From contig NC_087064.1 in assembly GCF_963678635.1 (NCBI RefSeq), positions 37,271,716 to 37,335,715 on the forward strand: a DNA stretch of 64,000 bases. Direction: 5' to 3'. Under the pieces are notes generated by a model. That model did no database searches. It worked only from the letters and a program-made list of their open reading frames with translations, and was not told where the DNA came from. Made by a program: the position numbers and the translations under genes. How positions within the stretch are numbered: position 1 is the stretch's first letter; every line of letters begins with the position of its first letter. Shown piece by piece: positions 13,640 to 25,914 of this stretch. Origin of the DNA: Symsagittifera roscoffensis (Eukaryota > Xenacoelomorpha > Acoela > Convolutidae).

Positions 13640-16213
13640 GAAGCGGAGTTGCGCTTCGTAAAAACCAGCAAATTGAACGGTTTAACTAATGAAAACTAGG
13701 AACAAATCAACTTGTTTTAAGTTTTTATTACCTCCTACTCTACCTGTTACGTGCGATGAAGGAAAGAGCGCACTGTATACTTTTAGTTGTTCAAATGTAG
13801 CAATTAACAACTTCTGTAGAAAATTATGCCTCTAAATTAATCTTATTAATTTCGAATCTTAATACGTTTCATTCAACGACCATATGTTTTTGCACCAAAA
13901 ATCATGAAAAACAAGCAAACAGAAGTTGATACAAAAACCTTGATGTCGAGTTTTTTTGACAAGGTCGAGAAAAGCTAGATTACCAAAAAGTTCATCTCTT
14001 TACTAAATAAAACGACAAAAACTTGAATTTGCAACGAATCAAAACTTACGAAGCGGTAATAAAGCCGTCAATTTTCGAGCAGGCACACGTTCAACCAAAA
14101 AAAAGAAAAACTGTTTTCCTAGAAAAGCTCAATTAAATTTCAAACCGAATTAAATACCCAATTAAAGATTAAGAAACTTGTTTCGCTCATCCAACGGAGC
14201 AATTTGATGACAGTAATCCGATTACGGATCAGTCAAAAAAACTTTGAGCCAATTAAACCAAAAAACGTTAAAAAAAAACTAAACAAGAATAGCCGGTTAC
14301 TGTGCAAGTACCACAAAATGTTCCGATCCTAGTCTTTAAAAAAACTACAATTTTTTTTTTCAAATTAGTGTAGTTTTTTTAGCGTGGTGTGATAGAAAGG
14401 TTTGAGCCAACACTGTAATTTAGGCATATTCGACAGTCATAGTATTATAGGCAAACAAAAGCACACTTTTGGATAAAAATCACTAGAAAAGAAAAAAAAT
14501 CATTTACGAGCAATATTTTTTAAGTTTTTGCAGAAATTGTTCCAAGTTTTCGATTCCCAAAATGGCAATTAAAATTTCCTAAGACTAATTTTACTCAATT
14601 AAAATTTAGCAATAATGAGTTATTGCAACGACCTTAATTAAGCATAAGTAAGAGTGCTCGCTGGCTGTACGCGCTCGAATTAAAAAAAAGTCAAAAATTT
14701 CAAACCGGTTTTTCTCGACACTGATAAAATTCTTTCGAAGTTTTCCAACGTCGTTTGAATCACGACTAAAAAAGTTTTAATATCATATACCCCTCAACTC
14801 TTTCCGATAATAAATGGCTGTAGCTGATTTTGCGTGGAAATTGAAAAAAAACTTAATCACATCCGAATACGAAGTTCCTCCACATTTTTCAATTGGTCGT
14901 AATAAAAACAATAATTATACCCAACTGGTGTATGTAAACTTGAAACGAACATAAAATTTCATAGAATAGAAGCGGTAATTGAAACGCAGACAAGCTCAAA
15001 ATATCGAGCAGGACATGCTCAAAATGATTCAGTGAAACTGTTGGACAAGATGTTCACAAAAACATTATTTTCCGAAATGAGAACACTTACAATTCGCGAA
15101 CATAGAAATCACATGCATAATAAATCCGTTCAAACAATTCATCTTTGGACACTCATTGCTAAGAGAAAAGCTCTGACCTTGTAGCTAAAAGCAAACAATT
15201 TTCCTGCTACTTCTAAGGACGTATAAAGCGCTTCTAATTTTTTTTCATTTAAATTTGGAAAAAGACGGCTGAATATGCAACTTAATTCTTCAATTAATTT
15301 CTATCTAGAACTAGTTTTTGAGTTTGAAATGATAAATGGTGGCGTTGGAGTTCATTACGCATTATAATTCTGAAATGGAAACTAGTTTCAAGCGGTTCCT
15401 ATGTTCATAAACATGCTTCAAGTACCGACTTTTGAGCGATCACCTTCGCTCCTTGGGAGTACTCAATTGATGTTACTATAAAGCTACCAATTTGTCAATT
15501 TTCGTTCCACAGTCAAACTTATGAGAAAAAAATTGCGCTTTATTTAACGTTTCGTATAAATCGGCTTTTTCACGGCGCGCGCTTCCCCGCCTAAAAGGAA
15601 CATGTATAATAGTATCAAGTGGGAACCCACTATGTGGTCAGTGAGCTGAAGCCGAGGGGGAACGGGGGCCGTCTCCCTCAATCCTCCACTGTTGATTAAC
15701 GCCTCCAAACAGAACCGACTGCCATTTTGCTTGTATTGAAACTCTCATGGAATACTATATATTTTGACTGATATTATGTAGCAACCGCTCACAAAACGCA
15801 TTCATTTTTGACAAACTGCCCTCACTTTTTTATAGTGTAACAGCATTCAGATACCATTTCGTCATTAGAAGAGGTATTACCGGTCATTGAAAGAGTTCAA
15901 GTGACCATAACCGGTCATTGGAAGAGTTCAAGTGACCGGTTATTACATGGATTTCCTTGACAGATAATCCAAAACACGAGGCAAGCATGATTTTAAACCA
16001 ATTGTTAAATTAATAAAACTCACTCTCAACTCTTAGCCATGTGGGTTTACACACCATTATTCAAGATAGAGCCTGTCCGGCTTTGAAGCAGAATTGCTTC
16101 TGTGGCATTTCTGATGTGTGTTTAACACTGACACATCTGTTCTTCCCAATTTGTAGTCAAAGCACTGGCTCTAAAAATGCAAATAAGACTGTTGAGTAAA
16201 CGTTGCATTGCGT
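13640..16213. repeat. Satellite spacer, copy B
   Basis: The second copy of the spacer, nearly identical to copy A over most of its length but lacking part of the roughly 110-bp direct repeat. It starts with the same GAAGCG...CGCTTC hairpin and ends at TTGCATTGCGTCT. The GC-rich island lies at about 15565-15725, and the ACCGGTCA inverted repeats at about 15885-15950. No gene recognised. Confidence 0.85.
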
Positions 16214-17006
16214 CTATTTCAGATCATTTGGTCGATTTGAAGTTTTTCAACAAACTTCAAATTACACTGACAAAAATAGTCTTAAAAACCAACAATTTAG
16301 GCAGACAAAAACAACTGGGCTCATAAAAAAAATCATTTTTATCGAATTTTGTTTGTAGACTAAAGCAAAATGACGGATCTTTGAAATCAAATAATTATAC
16401 TTGATCGCTTCTATTTCAGATCTTTTGGTCGATATGAAACTTTTCAACAAATTTCAAATTACACAGACAAAAATGGTCCTTGAAAACCTACAATTTTGCG
16501 CAGTCAAATAACAAAAAGTTGGTTTTCAAATGGTCCTTGAAAACTAACAATTTTGCGCAGTCAAATAACTGGGTTCATCAACAAAAATCATTTTTTGATA
16601 GCATTTGAATTGTAGACCAAAGCAAAACGGCGAACATTTGAAACCATATGGTGATTCTTAATCGCTTATATTTCAGTTAGTTTGGCCGTTTAAAATTTTT
16701 CAACAAATTTTAAATTACGCAGACAAAAATGGTCCCTGAAAACCAACAATTTTGCGCAGTCAAAAACAACTTAGCTCAACAACAAAAATCATTTTTGTAG
16801 CATTTGAATTGTAGATCAAAGCAAAAGGCGAATTTTTGAAAGCAAATAATGATACTTAATCGCTTCTATTTCAGATCATTTGGTCGATGTGAAATTTTTC
16901 AACAAATTTCAAATTACACTGACAAAAATAGTCTTGAAAACCAATATTTCGAGCTGCAAAAACAACTTTGCTCATCAAAAAAGTTTGTTTTTATCGCATT
17001 TAATTA
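16214..17006. repeat. Satellite array 3, divergent monomers
   Basis: A short array of about four monomers of the 178-bp family (TTTCAGATCATTTGGTCGAT, TTTCAGTTAGTTTGGCCG and similar). They are more diverged than arrays 1 and 2, and one has an internal duplication (TGGTCCTTGAAAAC... twice near 16470-16560). It links spacer copies B and C. Confidence 0.85.
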
Positions 17007-20000
17007 GAAGCGGAGTTGCGCTTCGTAAAAACCAGCAAATTGAACGGTTTAACTAATGAAAACTAGGAACAAATCAACTCGTTTTAAGTTTTTATCACCG
17101 CCTTCTCTTGTTATGTGCGATAGAGCAAAGAGCGCATTACTTACTTTTAGTTGGTCAAATGTAGCAATTAACAATTTTTGTAGAAAAATATGCCTCTAAA
17201 TTAATCTTATTAATTTCGAATCTTATTACGTTTCATTCAACGACCATATGTTTTTGCACCACAAATCATGAAAAACACGCAAACTGAAGTTGATACAAAA
17301 ACCTTGATGTCGATTTTTTTTGACCAGGTCGAGAAAAGCTAGATTACCAAAATGTTCATCTCTTTATTAAATAAAACGACAAAAACTTGAATTTGCAACG
17401 AATCAAAACTTACGAAGCGGTAATAAAGCCGTCAATTTTCGAGCAGGCACACGTTCAACCAAAAAAAAGAAAAACTGTTTTCCTAGAAAAGCTCAATTAA
17501 ATTTCAAACCGAATTAAATACCCAATTAAAGATTAAGAAACTTGTTTCGCTCATCCAACGGAGCAATTTGATGACAGTAATCCGATTGAACCGTTCAACC
17601 TTAATTTCGAATCTTATTACGTTTCATTCAACGACCATATGTTTTTGCACCACAAATCATGAAAAACACGCAAACTGAAGTTGATACAAAAACCTTGATG
17701 TCGATTTTTTTTGACCAGGTCGAGAAAAGCTAGATTACCAAAATGTTCATCTCTTTATTAAATAAGACGACAAAAAGTTGAATTTGCATCGAATCAAAAC
17801 TTACGAAGCTGTAATAAAGCCGTCAATTTCCGAGCAGGCACCCGTTCAACCAAAAAAAACTGTTTTCCTAAGCAAGCCTAATTACGTTTCAAACAGAATT
17901 GAATACTCAATTAAAGATTAGGAAACTTGTTTCGCTCATCCAACGAAGCAATTTGATGACAGTAATCCGATCACGGATAAGCAGAAAAAAAATTTTTAAG
18001 CTCAAAAACCAAATGTCTACTTGAGCGCTTATGAAACTTGTTTCGCACATCCAGCGACGCAATTTGGCGCCACTAATCCGATTACGGATAAAGCCAAAAA
18101 AAACTTCAAGCCAATTAAACCAAATATCCATTTAAGAGCTTAGGAAACTTGTTTCGCTCATCCAACGACGCAATTTGATGCCACTAATCCGATTACGGAT
18201 CAGTCAAAAACCTTTAAGCCAATTAAGCCAAAAAACTGTTAAAAAAGGAAACAAGAATAGGCGGTTACTGTGCAAGTAGCACTAAGTGTTCCGCCCTAGT
18301 CTTTAAAAAACTACAAGTTTTTTTTCAAATTAGTGTAGTTTTTTTTGCGTGGCGTGATGAAAAGATTTGAGCCAACACTGTAACTTAAGCATATTCGACA
18401 GTCATAGTAATATAGGCAAACAAAACCACACTTTTGGAGAAAAATTACTAGAAAATAAAAAAAATCATATACGAGCAATATTTTTTTATAGTTTTTTGCA
18501 GAAATTGTTCCAAATTTTTGATTCCCAAAGTGGCAATTAAAATTTCCTAAGACTAATTTTACTCAATTGAAATTAAAATTCAGCAAAAATGAGTTATTGT
18601 AACGACCTTAATTAAGCATAAATAAGCGTTCTCGCTCGCTGTACGCGCTCGAATTTTGAAAAAAAAAATCAAAAATTTCAAACCGTTTTTCTCGACACTG
18701 AGAAAACTTTTTTGAAGTTTTCCAACGTCGTTCGAATCACGACTAAAAGAGCTTTAATATGATATATCCTTCAACTCTTTGCGATGATAATTGGTTGTAG
18801 CTGATTTTGCGTGGAAATTTAAAAAAAAAACTTTAAAATCACACCTGAATACGAAGTTCCTCCTCATTTTTCAATTGGTCGTAATAAAAACATTATTTAC
18901 ACCCAACTGGTGTTTGTAAACTTAAAACTAACATAACATTTTATAGAATAGAACCGGTAATTGAAACGCAGACAAGCTCAAAACATTTAGCAGGACAAGT
19001 CAAAATGATTCAGTGACACTGTTGGACAAGATGTTCACAAAATCATTATTTTCCAAAATGAGAAAACTTGCTATTCGCGAACATAGAAATCGCATGCATA
19101 ATAAATCCGTGCAAACTATTCTGCGAGGCAAAATTAATTCTTTTTTATTTCATGTTTGGACAATCATTGCTAAGAGAAAAGCTCTGACCTTGTAGCTAAA
19201 AATCAACAATTTTCCTGCTACTTCTAAGGACGTATAAATCGCTTCTAAATTTTTCTTCATTTGAGTTAGCAAAAAAGACGGCTGAATATGCAACTTAATT
19301 CTTTATTTAATTATTATCTAAATCTAGTTTTCGAGTTTGAAATTGTAAATGGTGGCGTTGGACTTCATGACGCGATCTAATTTTAAAATGTAAGCTAGTT
19401 TCAAGTGGTTCTTATGCTCATAAACATGTGTCAAGTACCGACTAATGAGCGATCACCTTCGCTCCTCGGGAACTACTCAATTGATTTCACTATAAAGCTC
19501 CCAATTTGTCAATTTTCGTTCCACAGTCAAACTTATGAGAAAAAAAATTGCGCTTTATTTGACTTTTCTGAACAAAAAATTGCTTTTTCACGGCGCGCGC
19601 TTCCCCGCCTAAAAGGAACATGTATAATAGCATCAAGTGGGAACCCACTATGTGGTCAGTGGGCTATAGCCGAGGGGGAACGGGGGCCGTCTCCCTCAAT
19701 CCTCCACTGTTGATTAATGCCTCCAAACAACCGACTGCCATTTGCTTGTAATGAAACTCTCATGGAACACTATATATTTTGACTGATATTATGTAGCAAC
19801 CGCTTACTGAACGCATTCATTTTTTGACAAACTGTCCTCCCTTTTTACTAGTGTAACAGCAGTCAGATACCGTTTCGTCATCGGAGGAGTTCAAGTGAGC
19901 GGTTATTACATGGATTTCCTTGACAGATAATCCAACAGGAGGCAAGCATGATATTAAACCAATTGGTAAATTCATAAATCTCACATTTAATTCTTAGCCA

Positions 20001-20176
20001 TGTGGGTTTACACACCTTTATTCAAGATAGAGCCTATCCGGCTTTGAAGCAGAATTGCTTCTGTGGCATTTCTGATGTGTGTTTAACACTGACACATTTG
20101 TTCTTCCCAATTTGTAGTCAAAGCAGTGGCTCTAACAATGCAAATGTGATTGTTGAGTAAACATTGCATTGCGTCT
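17007..20176. repeat. Satellite spacer, copy C (longest)
   Basis: The third and longest copy of the spacer. It carries an internal 391-bp tandem duplication (TAATTTCGAATCTTATTACG at 17211 and again at 17602) and about three units of the 110-bp direct repeat (around 17920-18190). The GC-rich island is at about 19585-19735. Its right edge does not return to satellite but passes into the CK1 neighbourhood, so it marks the end of the satellite domain. Its open frame at 19031-19195 has an in-frame 30-nt insertion relative to copies A and B. Confidence 0.85.
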
Positions 20177-20972
20177 ATCACAACAAACGGGTCTCTCAAA
20201 GTAGAACAACCGCGGGCACAACTCATTCCGCGCTTAGCGGGTAGAATCGGATAGGAAAAGACAGTTTATACAAAACTAAACTAAGAATAGAAGAAGAACT
20301 AATCGAAATATAGACTTATTTTACAAAAGCTGCCCCGTAACTGAAAGCAGCCACAAACAGCGAGACCAGTTATAGTACTTGCTGTTACTTTATGTTCAAA
20401 AATGTTAAACAGTTTTAATTTACGGCTAAAAAGAAGTTGAAAGAATAAAGATTAAAAGCTTAGTTGATACACTCAACAACCATTTATCTCTTTTCAGAGC
20501 AAACTGCGGTTAACAGACCATAAGTAGTTTAGTCAAACTTTGGTGCCCAAATAACCTACTCTTAATGGTTAAAACGAAAAAGTTCATGGACAACCAAGAA
20601 CATGTAACGAATTTAAAAGCGCAAAGCTCCGTAGCACCTTTACTCAAACATAATAACAAGATTACCAGAGCATTTTAACATTCATAATGAATCATCAAAA
20701 CGACAAAATTTGCGACCTTATAGAGTGTAACCAGAAGGGGGTAAAACTTTCAACATTTTGTAATTTCTAGCTACACCCGTCTAATTACTGCTAGACAATA
20801 AAGTTAGAACTTTGTCGTGAGTAAACTATAATACATCAAAATGAAATAACGATAATCGTAATCATGTACACAATGCTTTTGGAGCATTAAACCAAAGACA
20901 GAAAAGAAACTAAAGGTGGCTCGTTCTCGAAAGAAGGTGAGAACTTCAACAGCGAGTGATGAGCAAATCACT
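20177..20972. other. Intergenic DNA / probable CK1 3' untranslated region
   Basis: About 800 bp between the end of the satellite domain and the CK1 stop codon. It is AT-rich with no coding potential. On the minus strand it lies directly downstream of the kinase stop and presumably includes its 3' untranslated region. I cannot place the cleavage site. Confidence 0.45.
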
Positions 20973-23631
20973 TTAATTATTTCCTGAAGATAGTTTTAAC
21001 TTTGAGAAGTTCTGGGATAGCTGTTGCGGGCTTCCCTTATTCATTTGGGTTGCTGTGTTGGGCACGATATGCTCTGCCAGGGGATTGTTGCCCGCTGTGC
21101 GGGTCTGTCTGTTAGCTGAGTATGGTTTGTCTCCATACTGGGCCGCTGCTCCCTTCTGATTCAGACCACTATTAGGGGTCCCCATGTTATGTTCGGTGAA
21201 CAGTCCCATCTGTGGGTTGATGGCGCCTGAGCTGATCATGTCGCCGTTCCTAATGAACAACTAAATGTTAAGCACTCGACTGTTGCTCATACTGCTAGAT
21301 ATTACGCACTCCAGTTACTCATTTGGGTGTTTGTGTTGTTTACGCTAAAACACCCCGACCCCCACCCTCGCGTTAGGCGTGCTGTTTGACCCTTTTCAAC
21401 ACCTGGTCAACTTAATTAATCTCGACTCAACGGCGCAATGAACTAATAATCAAATTATTTTTTCATGAGTTAAAATCCAAGAGAAGCATTGTGCACTATG
21501 TTTTGAATGAAGCGCCAAGCTGCAAATATTCACTCTTGTTTTGCATTTAAGGCTCATGAAAAATTGAAATGAACATTGCTGTATGTATACCTGTTGGATT
21601 GTAAGGCTCCACTGGCTTCCATAGCGTTTGACTGTGTCACACCCTGGTGCGCATTATTAGTGGATGTTTTCTGTTTGTTATCCAACCCAGGTGTCTTCAT
21701 GATATTCCAGTCGAATATGTAGTCGTACGTATAGCCCTGTCTGTGATACAGATTCCTGAATAGCTGCCTCAAGTATCCGTAGTCTGGCTTTTCGTCGAAA
21801 CGCAGATTTCTTGCATAGTTGAAGAAGGATGCGAACTCAGCTGTAAGTAAATAAACACGGAAAATCTTAAGAGTTTAAAGCGAAACGCAGTATAAATGTA
21901 TCACTTAAGCATTTATCATTGAGTAGTTCATGTTTTTTACTGACTATAATAACTGAGAATGACGTAGCCAATAATTGTTTTAGATTAAATATTCAGGTCG
22001 GATACGCGTATATCTCCATAGGGGACCGACCTTTTACCAGAAAAGTTATAACATGGAACAAATTTAACATGGATAACAAGAGACTCGATGATAAACAAAT
22101 TTGGTTGACAGATGTAATGACGCCGTTTATTCTGGTTAAAGACAGTGTTTTCACGGTTTCTCAGCAAAGTTGTGTTTGTTCTAACCGCTTCCTTTTCGAA
22201 TCTTCCTCTAATTTAAATTTATCTTAATTGAATTATTGCATTATGGTCTGGTTAACGACCTAGCCCTATCTCCTTTCCATATGCTTCAATCAATATTTGT
22301 ACATGTATATCTTGAGCTCCAAATCTGATTTGAGTTAACATTTATGTTTTTAAAATAGATATTTCTCGGTTCCGGTTTTGACTGCATTTTGCTCATCTGA
22401 AATTTTTGCTCATAAACAGCCAACAGATGGTTAGAAAAGTGTTAGAGAACTCAAGTGAGACATAAAAGTTTTTTTGAAAATGTTTGAACTATTTTCAATT
22501 TCAAAATTCAAAGAAAAATTTTACCAGGTTAATTTGAAGAATTGTTTATAATTGGCGCTTTTTCCAGAAAATTATTCCATTTCGAGAAAACTGGATCAAG
22601 AATACTCTTTGTATTCCGCAGTTAGTTCAGATAATTAAGTCCATTTTGAAACCAGAAGTCATTCACACTTTGTGGAATTTGCCTTCCTTTCAACAAAAAA
22701 ATGAACTGGACTAAGTCAAACCGCGATAGATCAAACTTGCTCGAGCACAAACGTTACTAGTTTTTCCAGAAACAAAATCATCAAGGCCAATATAAAAGAG
22801 CATCACTTCGTTATTTTGACTTACTTGGCTGTGTCTTGCATAAAACTTCCACGGGTGTTTTCATCTTCTTTTCAGATATTTTGTCGTATTTCTGTTTCTT
22901 GTTAGCCGCTTTTAATCCCTGCCATGGAAGTGAACCTTGCATGCAGTATACCAGCACATAGCCGAGAGATTCTAAGTCATCGCGCCGACTTTGTTCTAAA
23001 TTGCATAAAATGAAAATAGAAAACAGTTTAACTACGCAATTAAAAAAAAACAGAAAAGTAATTTACCAATTCCCATGTGTGTGTTTATACTAGCATATCT
23101 TGCAGTTCCAGTAAGGTTTTTGTTTTCTCTGTAAGGAATATGTTGATGAGTTCTGGGATCCCTATACTTTTTGGCCAGTCCGAAATCGATTATGAAAATA
23201 ATATTCCCTTTTTTGCCAACACCCATCAAAAAATTATCTGGTTTAATGTCGCGATGTAGAAAATGTTTCATGTGGACATACTCCACGCGAGTTAACAGCT
23301 GGTCTGCAATTAGAAGAACTGTCTTCAGGGAAAACTTTCTATTACAGAAGTTGAAGAGATCTTCTAAACTTGGACCCAAAAGTTCCATCACCATAACGTT
23401 AAAATCTCCTTCCGCGCCGCACCATTTAATGGAAGGAATTCCTATTCCACCTTGAAGAAGTTTGTAAAATTTGCTTTCCAGATGAAGCTGTGGATGCTTG
23501 GTTTTGACACATTCTAGTTTGATCGCAACTTCTTCGTTCGTTTGGACATTTGTTCCATAATAGATTTCTCCAAACGATCCACTGCCTATCTTCCGCCCGA
23601 TACGATACTTATTTCCAACTCTGAGTTCCAT
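20973..23631 (-). CDS. CSNK1D/E-like: Casein kinase 1 delta/epsilon-type Ser/Thr kinase, four exons
   Basis: Exons (minus strand): 23631-23067, 22995-22825, 21840-21591 and 21249-20973. The introns of 71, 984 and 341 nt all begin GT and end AG, and the joined frame encodes 420 residues, close to vertebrate CK1 delta (415). The start [10 protein letters not shown] is the usual CK1 delta/epsilon N-terminus. Visible kinase motifs are the glycine loop [17 protein letters not shown] (ATP lysine), HRDIKPDN (catalytic loop) and [10 protein letters not shown]. The CK1-specific [14 protein letters not shown] and [13 protein letters not shown] follow, the latter spanning the first intron. The last exon is a low-complexity Ser/Asn/Gln-rich tail, as expected for the regulatory C-terminus. 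CK1 delta/epsilon phosphorylates acidic or primed Ser/Thr sites in clock, Wnt and DNA-repair pathways. A retrotransposon LTR lies about 585 bp upstream. The exon 4 start was chosen because it alone keeps frame. Confidence 0.95.
21841..22824 (-). other. CK1 intron 2 (984 nt)
   Basis: The donor GTAAGT follows the codons for CKTQP, and the acceptor CTTACAG precedes TEFASFF. The short open frames inside it on either strand (for example around 21919-22227) have no recognisable similarity and are not called as genes. Confidence 0.85.
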
Positions 23632-24215
23632 GTAATCTGTCTGTGCTAGTATAATAGCATATCCTACCTAACAATAATAATTGATTGGCTTGAATTTTTG
23701 ATTGATCAAACTCTTCAATTCTTCAAATTTGCGCCGAAAAGTTCATTACAATTTAATCTGTAAAGGTCAAAACTTCAGTTCAAATTGCACTACAAACGAA
23801 TGATGATGACGGTTTTGCTTTCAATAAATGGTAGCCACAGTCCAACACTTTTGAACCTCTTATTAATGTTTCGCAAGATAAATGGGCGCAAGATATTTTA
23901 AACACAAATGCGATGCAGAGCTTCGCAAACTTGTGGTACAATTAAAACATTACAAAGGAAAATATTAAAAGGGAAAAGGAAGTCCATTGTCTGAAAAAAT
24001 TACTAATAAAAAGTAGACGAAACTACATCTACAAAAATTTTCTGCATTCATCTCGAATGATGTTCATAAACAGCCTTAACGGGCTTTAATAAGATACATC
24101 ACCTAATTGTTGTGATAAACTTATTAAATAGTTTCATATCTCGAAATGTCAAGACGAAATCGACGATATGCTCACTCTGTCTCCGATGTTCCTGGTGACT
24201 TGTGTGGGAAGTGCT
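23632..24215. promoter_or_regulatory. CK1 5' flank / probable promoter region
   Basis: 584 bp lie between the CK1 start codon and the 3' LTR of retroelement 2. The region is AT-rich with no coding potential. The CK1 promoter and 5' untranslated region should lie here unless transcription starts inside the LTR. No core promoter motif is clear enough to mark. Confidence 0.4.
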
Positions 24216-24584
24216 GTAACATACGCCCGGAAGTACATATCGACGGAAAATAAAGCTAAGCTATAAAACGACTTGCCAGCGTCTAAACAAAGCTCTACAT
24301 GCTTTTCACCGTCTCTACCAAAGCCAGTTCTTTCGGTGGTCTTTCTAACATCGGGTCGACAAAAACGTTACTGCTTTCGGCTTCGGTCAAAACACTCAAA
24401 TTAACTTAATTTTACGCAAGAATAGTGAGCTCATGGCTGGGTCTCAGTATCCCCAGACCACGAGGTCACTCCTAAAAACAGGGCTACTACTATTTATTAT
24501 ATAACTATTGTTTTTGTTCAGTAGATAAAAATCATCATCTCCATCGAAGATGGATCAACCCTTTCCCTCAACTACTAGCTTCAA
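24216..24584 (-). mobile_element. Element 2 3' LTR, distal fragment (369 bp)
   Basis: It begins GTAACATACG, like the element 1 LTR start GTAACATTCG. It also shares GATGGATCAACC at nearly the same offset (about 333 here, about 318 in element 1). It stops exactly where the element 1 LTR begins. Joined in order with 47786-48321 it gives about 905 bp, the LTR length of element 1. Inference: one LTR interrupted by the nested insertion. Confidence 0.8.
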
Positions 24585-25488
24585 GTAACATTCGTCTACT
24601 GCAGTCACACATGAGGCTTAAGAAAAATAGGCCCTATAACCATTGGCTCAAGAGTCAGGGACACTATCTCTTGTGTTTTTCTACCTCAAATCAGTCGGAG
24701 CCAATTCGGTTCGTTTGTGACATGAGAATACGACCCGTTACAGCTTAAAGGCTACTACTAAAATATCCCCCCACTCTAGAATTAAGAACGTCCCCATACT
24801 TAGGTCTCTAGACACCCAAAATAAATGAACGCCGTTAAAAACCGGGTCGGAACAATTTGTTAAGTTACTTTTTATTAGACAGTGGAACTTTGATCCATTT
24901 CAGATGGATCAACCTAAAACTCGCCTTACCTCAACATAACAATTATAAAACACACTCTAGAAATTTAAATTAAGTACTCACATTGTAGCACGCTCAATGA
25001 TTGGGAGTAATCAAGTCGGTAAGCAACTCAAGAATTAAATAATGTAACTAAATGAGCTTAATGTTTGTCAGTTTCAACAACAGGAATAAGTTTGTACTCT
25101 AGAATGCAGTTTTATGTGGACCATTGGGACACTCAAGCTGTCCACCTTTCCACCGAAGGTTCACTCTGGTCCAGTTCAAATAGTTGACCAGTTGGATAAT
25201 TGTCCAGTTCTCAGGAACACTTTGTCTTCTATTTCAAATTGGACAGCTCTACTCTAGATTATTTTTGTGTCGGAAATTGCGAATAGCAATTTCCTACTGA
25301 TTTATCTTGCAACTTTCCCGCGATTGTTACTCGATTGTTCTCATTTCTCTTTTTCGGTTTTCAGTTATCGCGAGAAAATCGTGCATGACAGGCTCCATTC
25401 GAATTTTTGAAAAATTAAATTTCACCCCAAAATTAAGTGCTCTTGTTTTTCTCAAGGTCAAACTTCCAAATATGACCGACTGGCACAT
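24585..25488 (-). mobile_element. Element 1 3' LTR (about 904 bp)
   Basis: A direct repeat of 46883-47785. Read on the minus strand it starts TGTGCCAGTC and ends CGAATGTTAC, preceded by a purine-rich tract. A candidate polyadenylation signal AATAAA lies on the minus strand at 24871-24876. The differences from the 5' LTR are scattered substitutions and short indels (roughly 98-99% identity by eye), so insertion was fairly recent on an evolutionary scale. Confidence 0.92.
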
Positions 25489-25489
25489 A

Positions 25490-25499
25490 CTCCCCGGAC
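25490..25499 (-). promoter_or_regulatory. Element 1 polypurine tract
   Basis: On the minus strand GTCCGGGGAG lies immediately 5' of the 3' LTR start (TATGTGCC). This is where reverse transcription of LTR elements starts plus-strand synthesis from an RNase H-resistant purine tract. The same ten bases lie at the same place in element 2 (48324-48333). Confidence 0.7.
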
Positions 25500-25914
25500 T
25501 CAAGATCGATGTCCTCATCGCGTGCTGTCGTCTGCCAGTGAGTCCCAAAAAACCGAGTGTTGCTCAAGGTACAGTGCCAGTGGTCATTTACAGAAGTTTG
25601 CAGCAGACTTAAGCTTATCTACACCCCAAAATTCACAGCCATGTAAAATTTTCACACTATCGCTAAACAGCAATCAAAATCTGCACACACCTGCACCCTT
25701 GAATTCTCGCTTTTCAAGCCATTATTTAAAATTTCTTTTGTCCCATTCAATTAGGAAATTGTTATGCAGCATTATGATTTATATAATAGATATAGCATAT
25801 TAATAACAATATTTGATTCGTTAAAATTTCTTTTTCGTGAATCCAGGTTTCACCCGGATCCACACTCAAGCCCCCCTTCCCTCTCAAGACTCAAGATCCA
25901 TTCGAACCATCCAC
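25500..25914 (-). other. Element 1 3' untranslated region
   Basis: About 415 bp between the stop of the second frame (25915) and the polypurine tract. No coding potential or structure recognised. Confidence 0.6.

Noticed and set aside
21919-22227. A 102-codon plus-strand open frame
   Set aside because: It lies inside CK1 intron 2, on the opposite strand, with no recognisable similarity.
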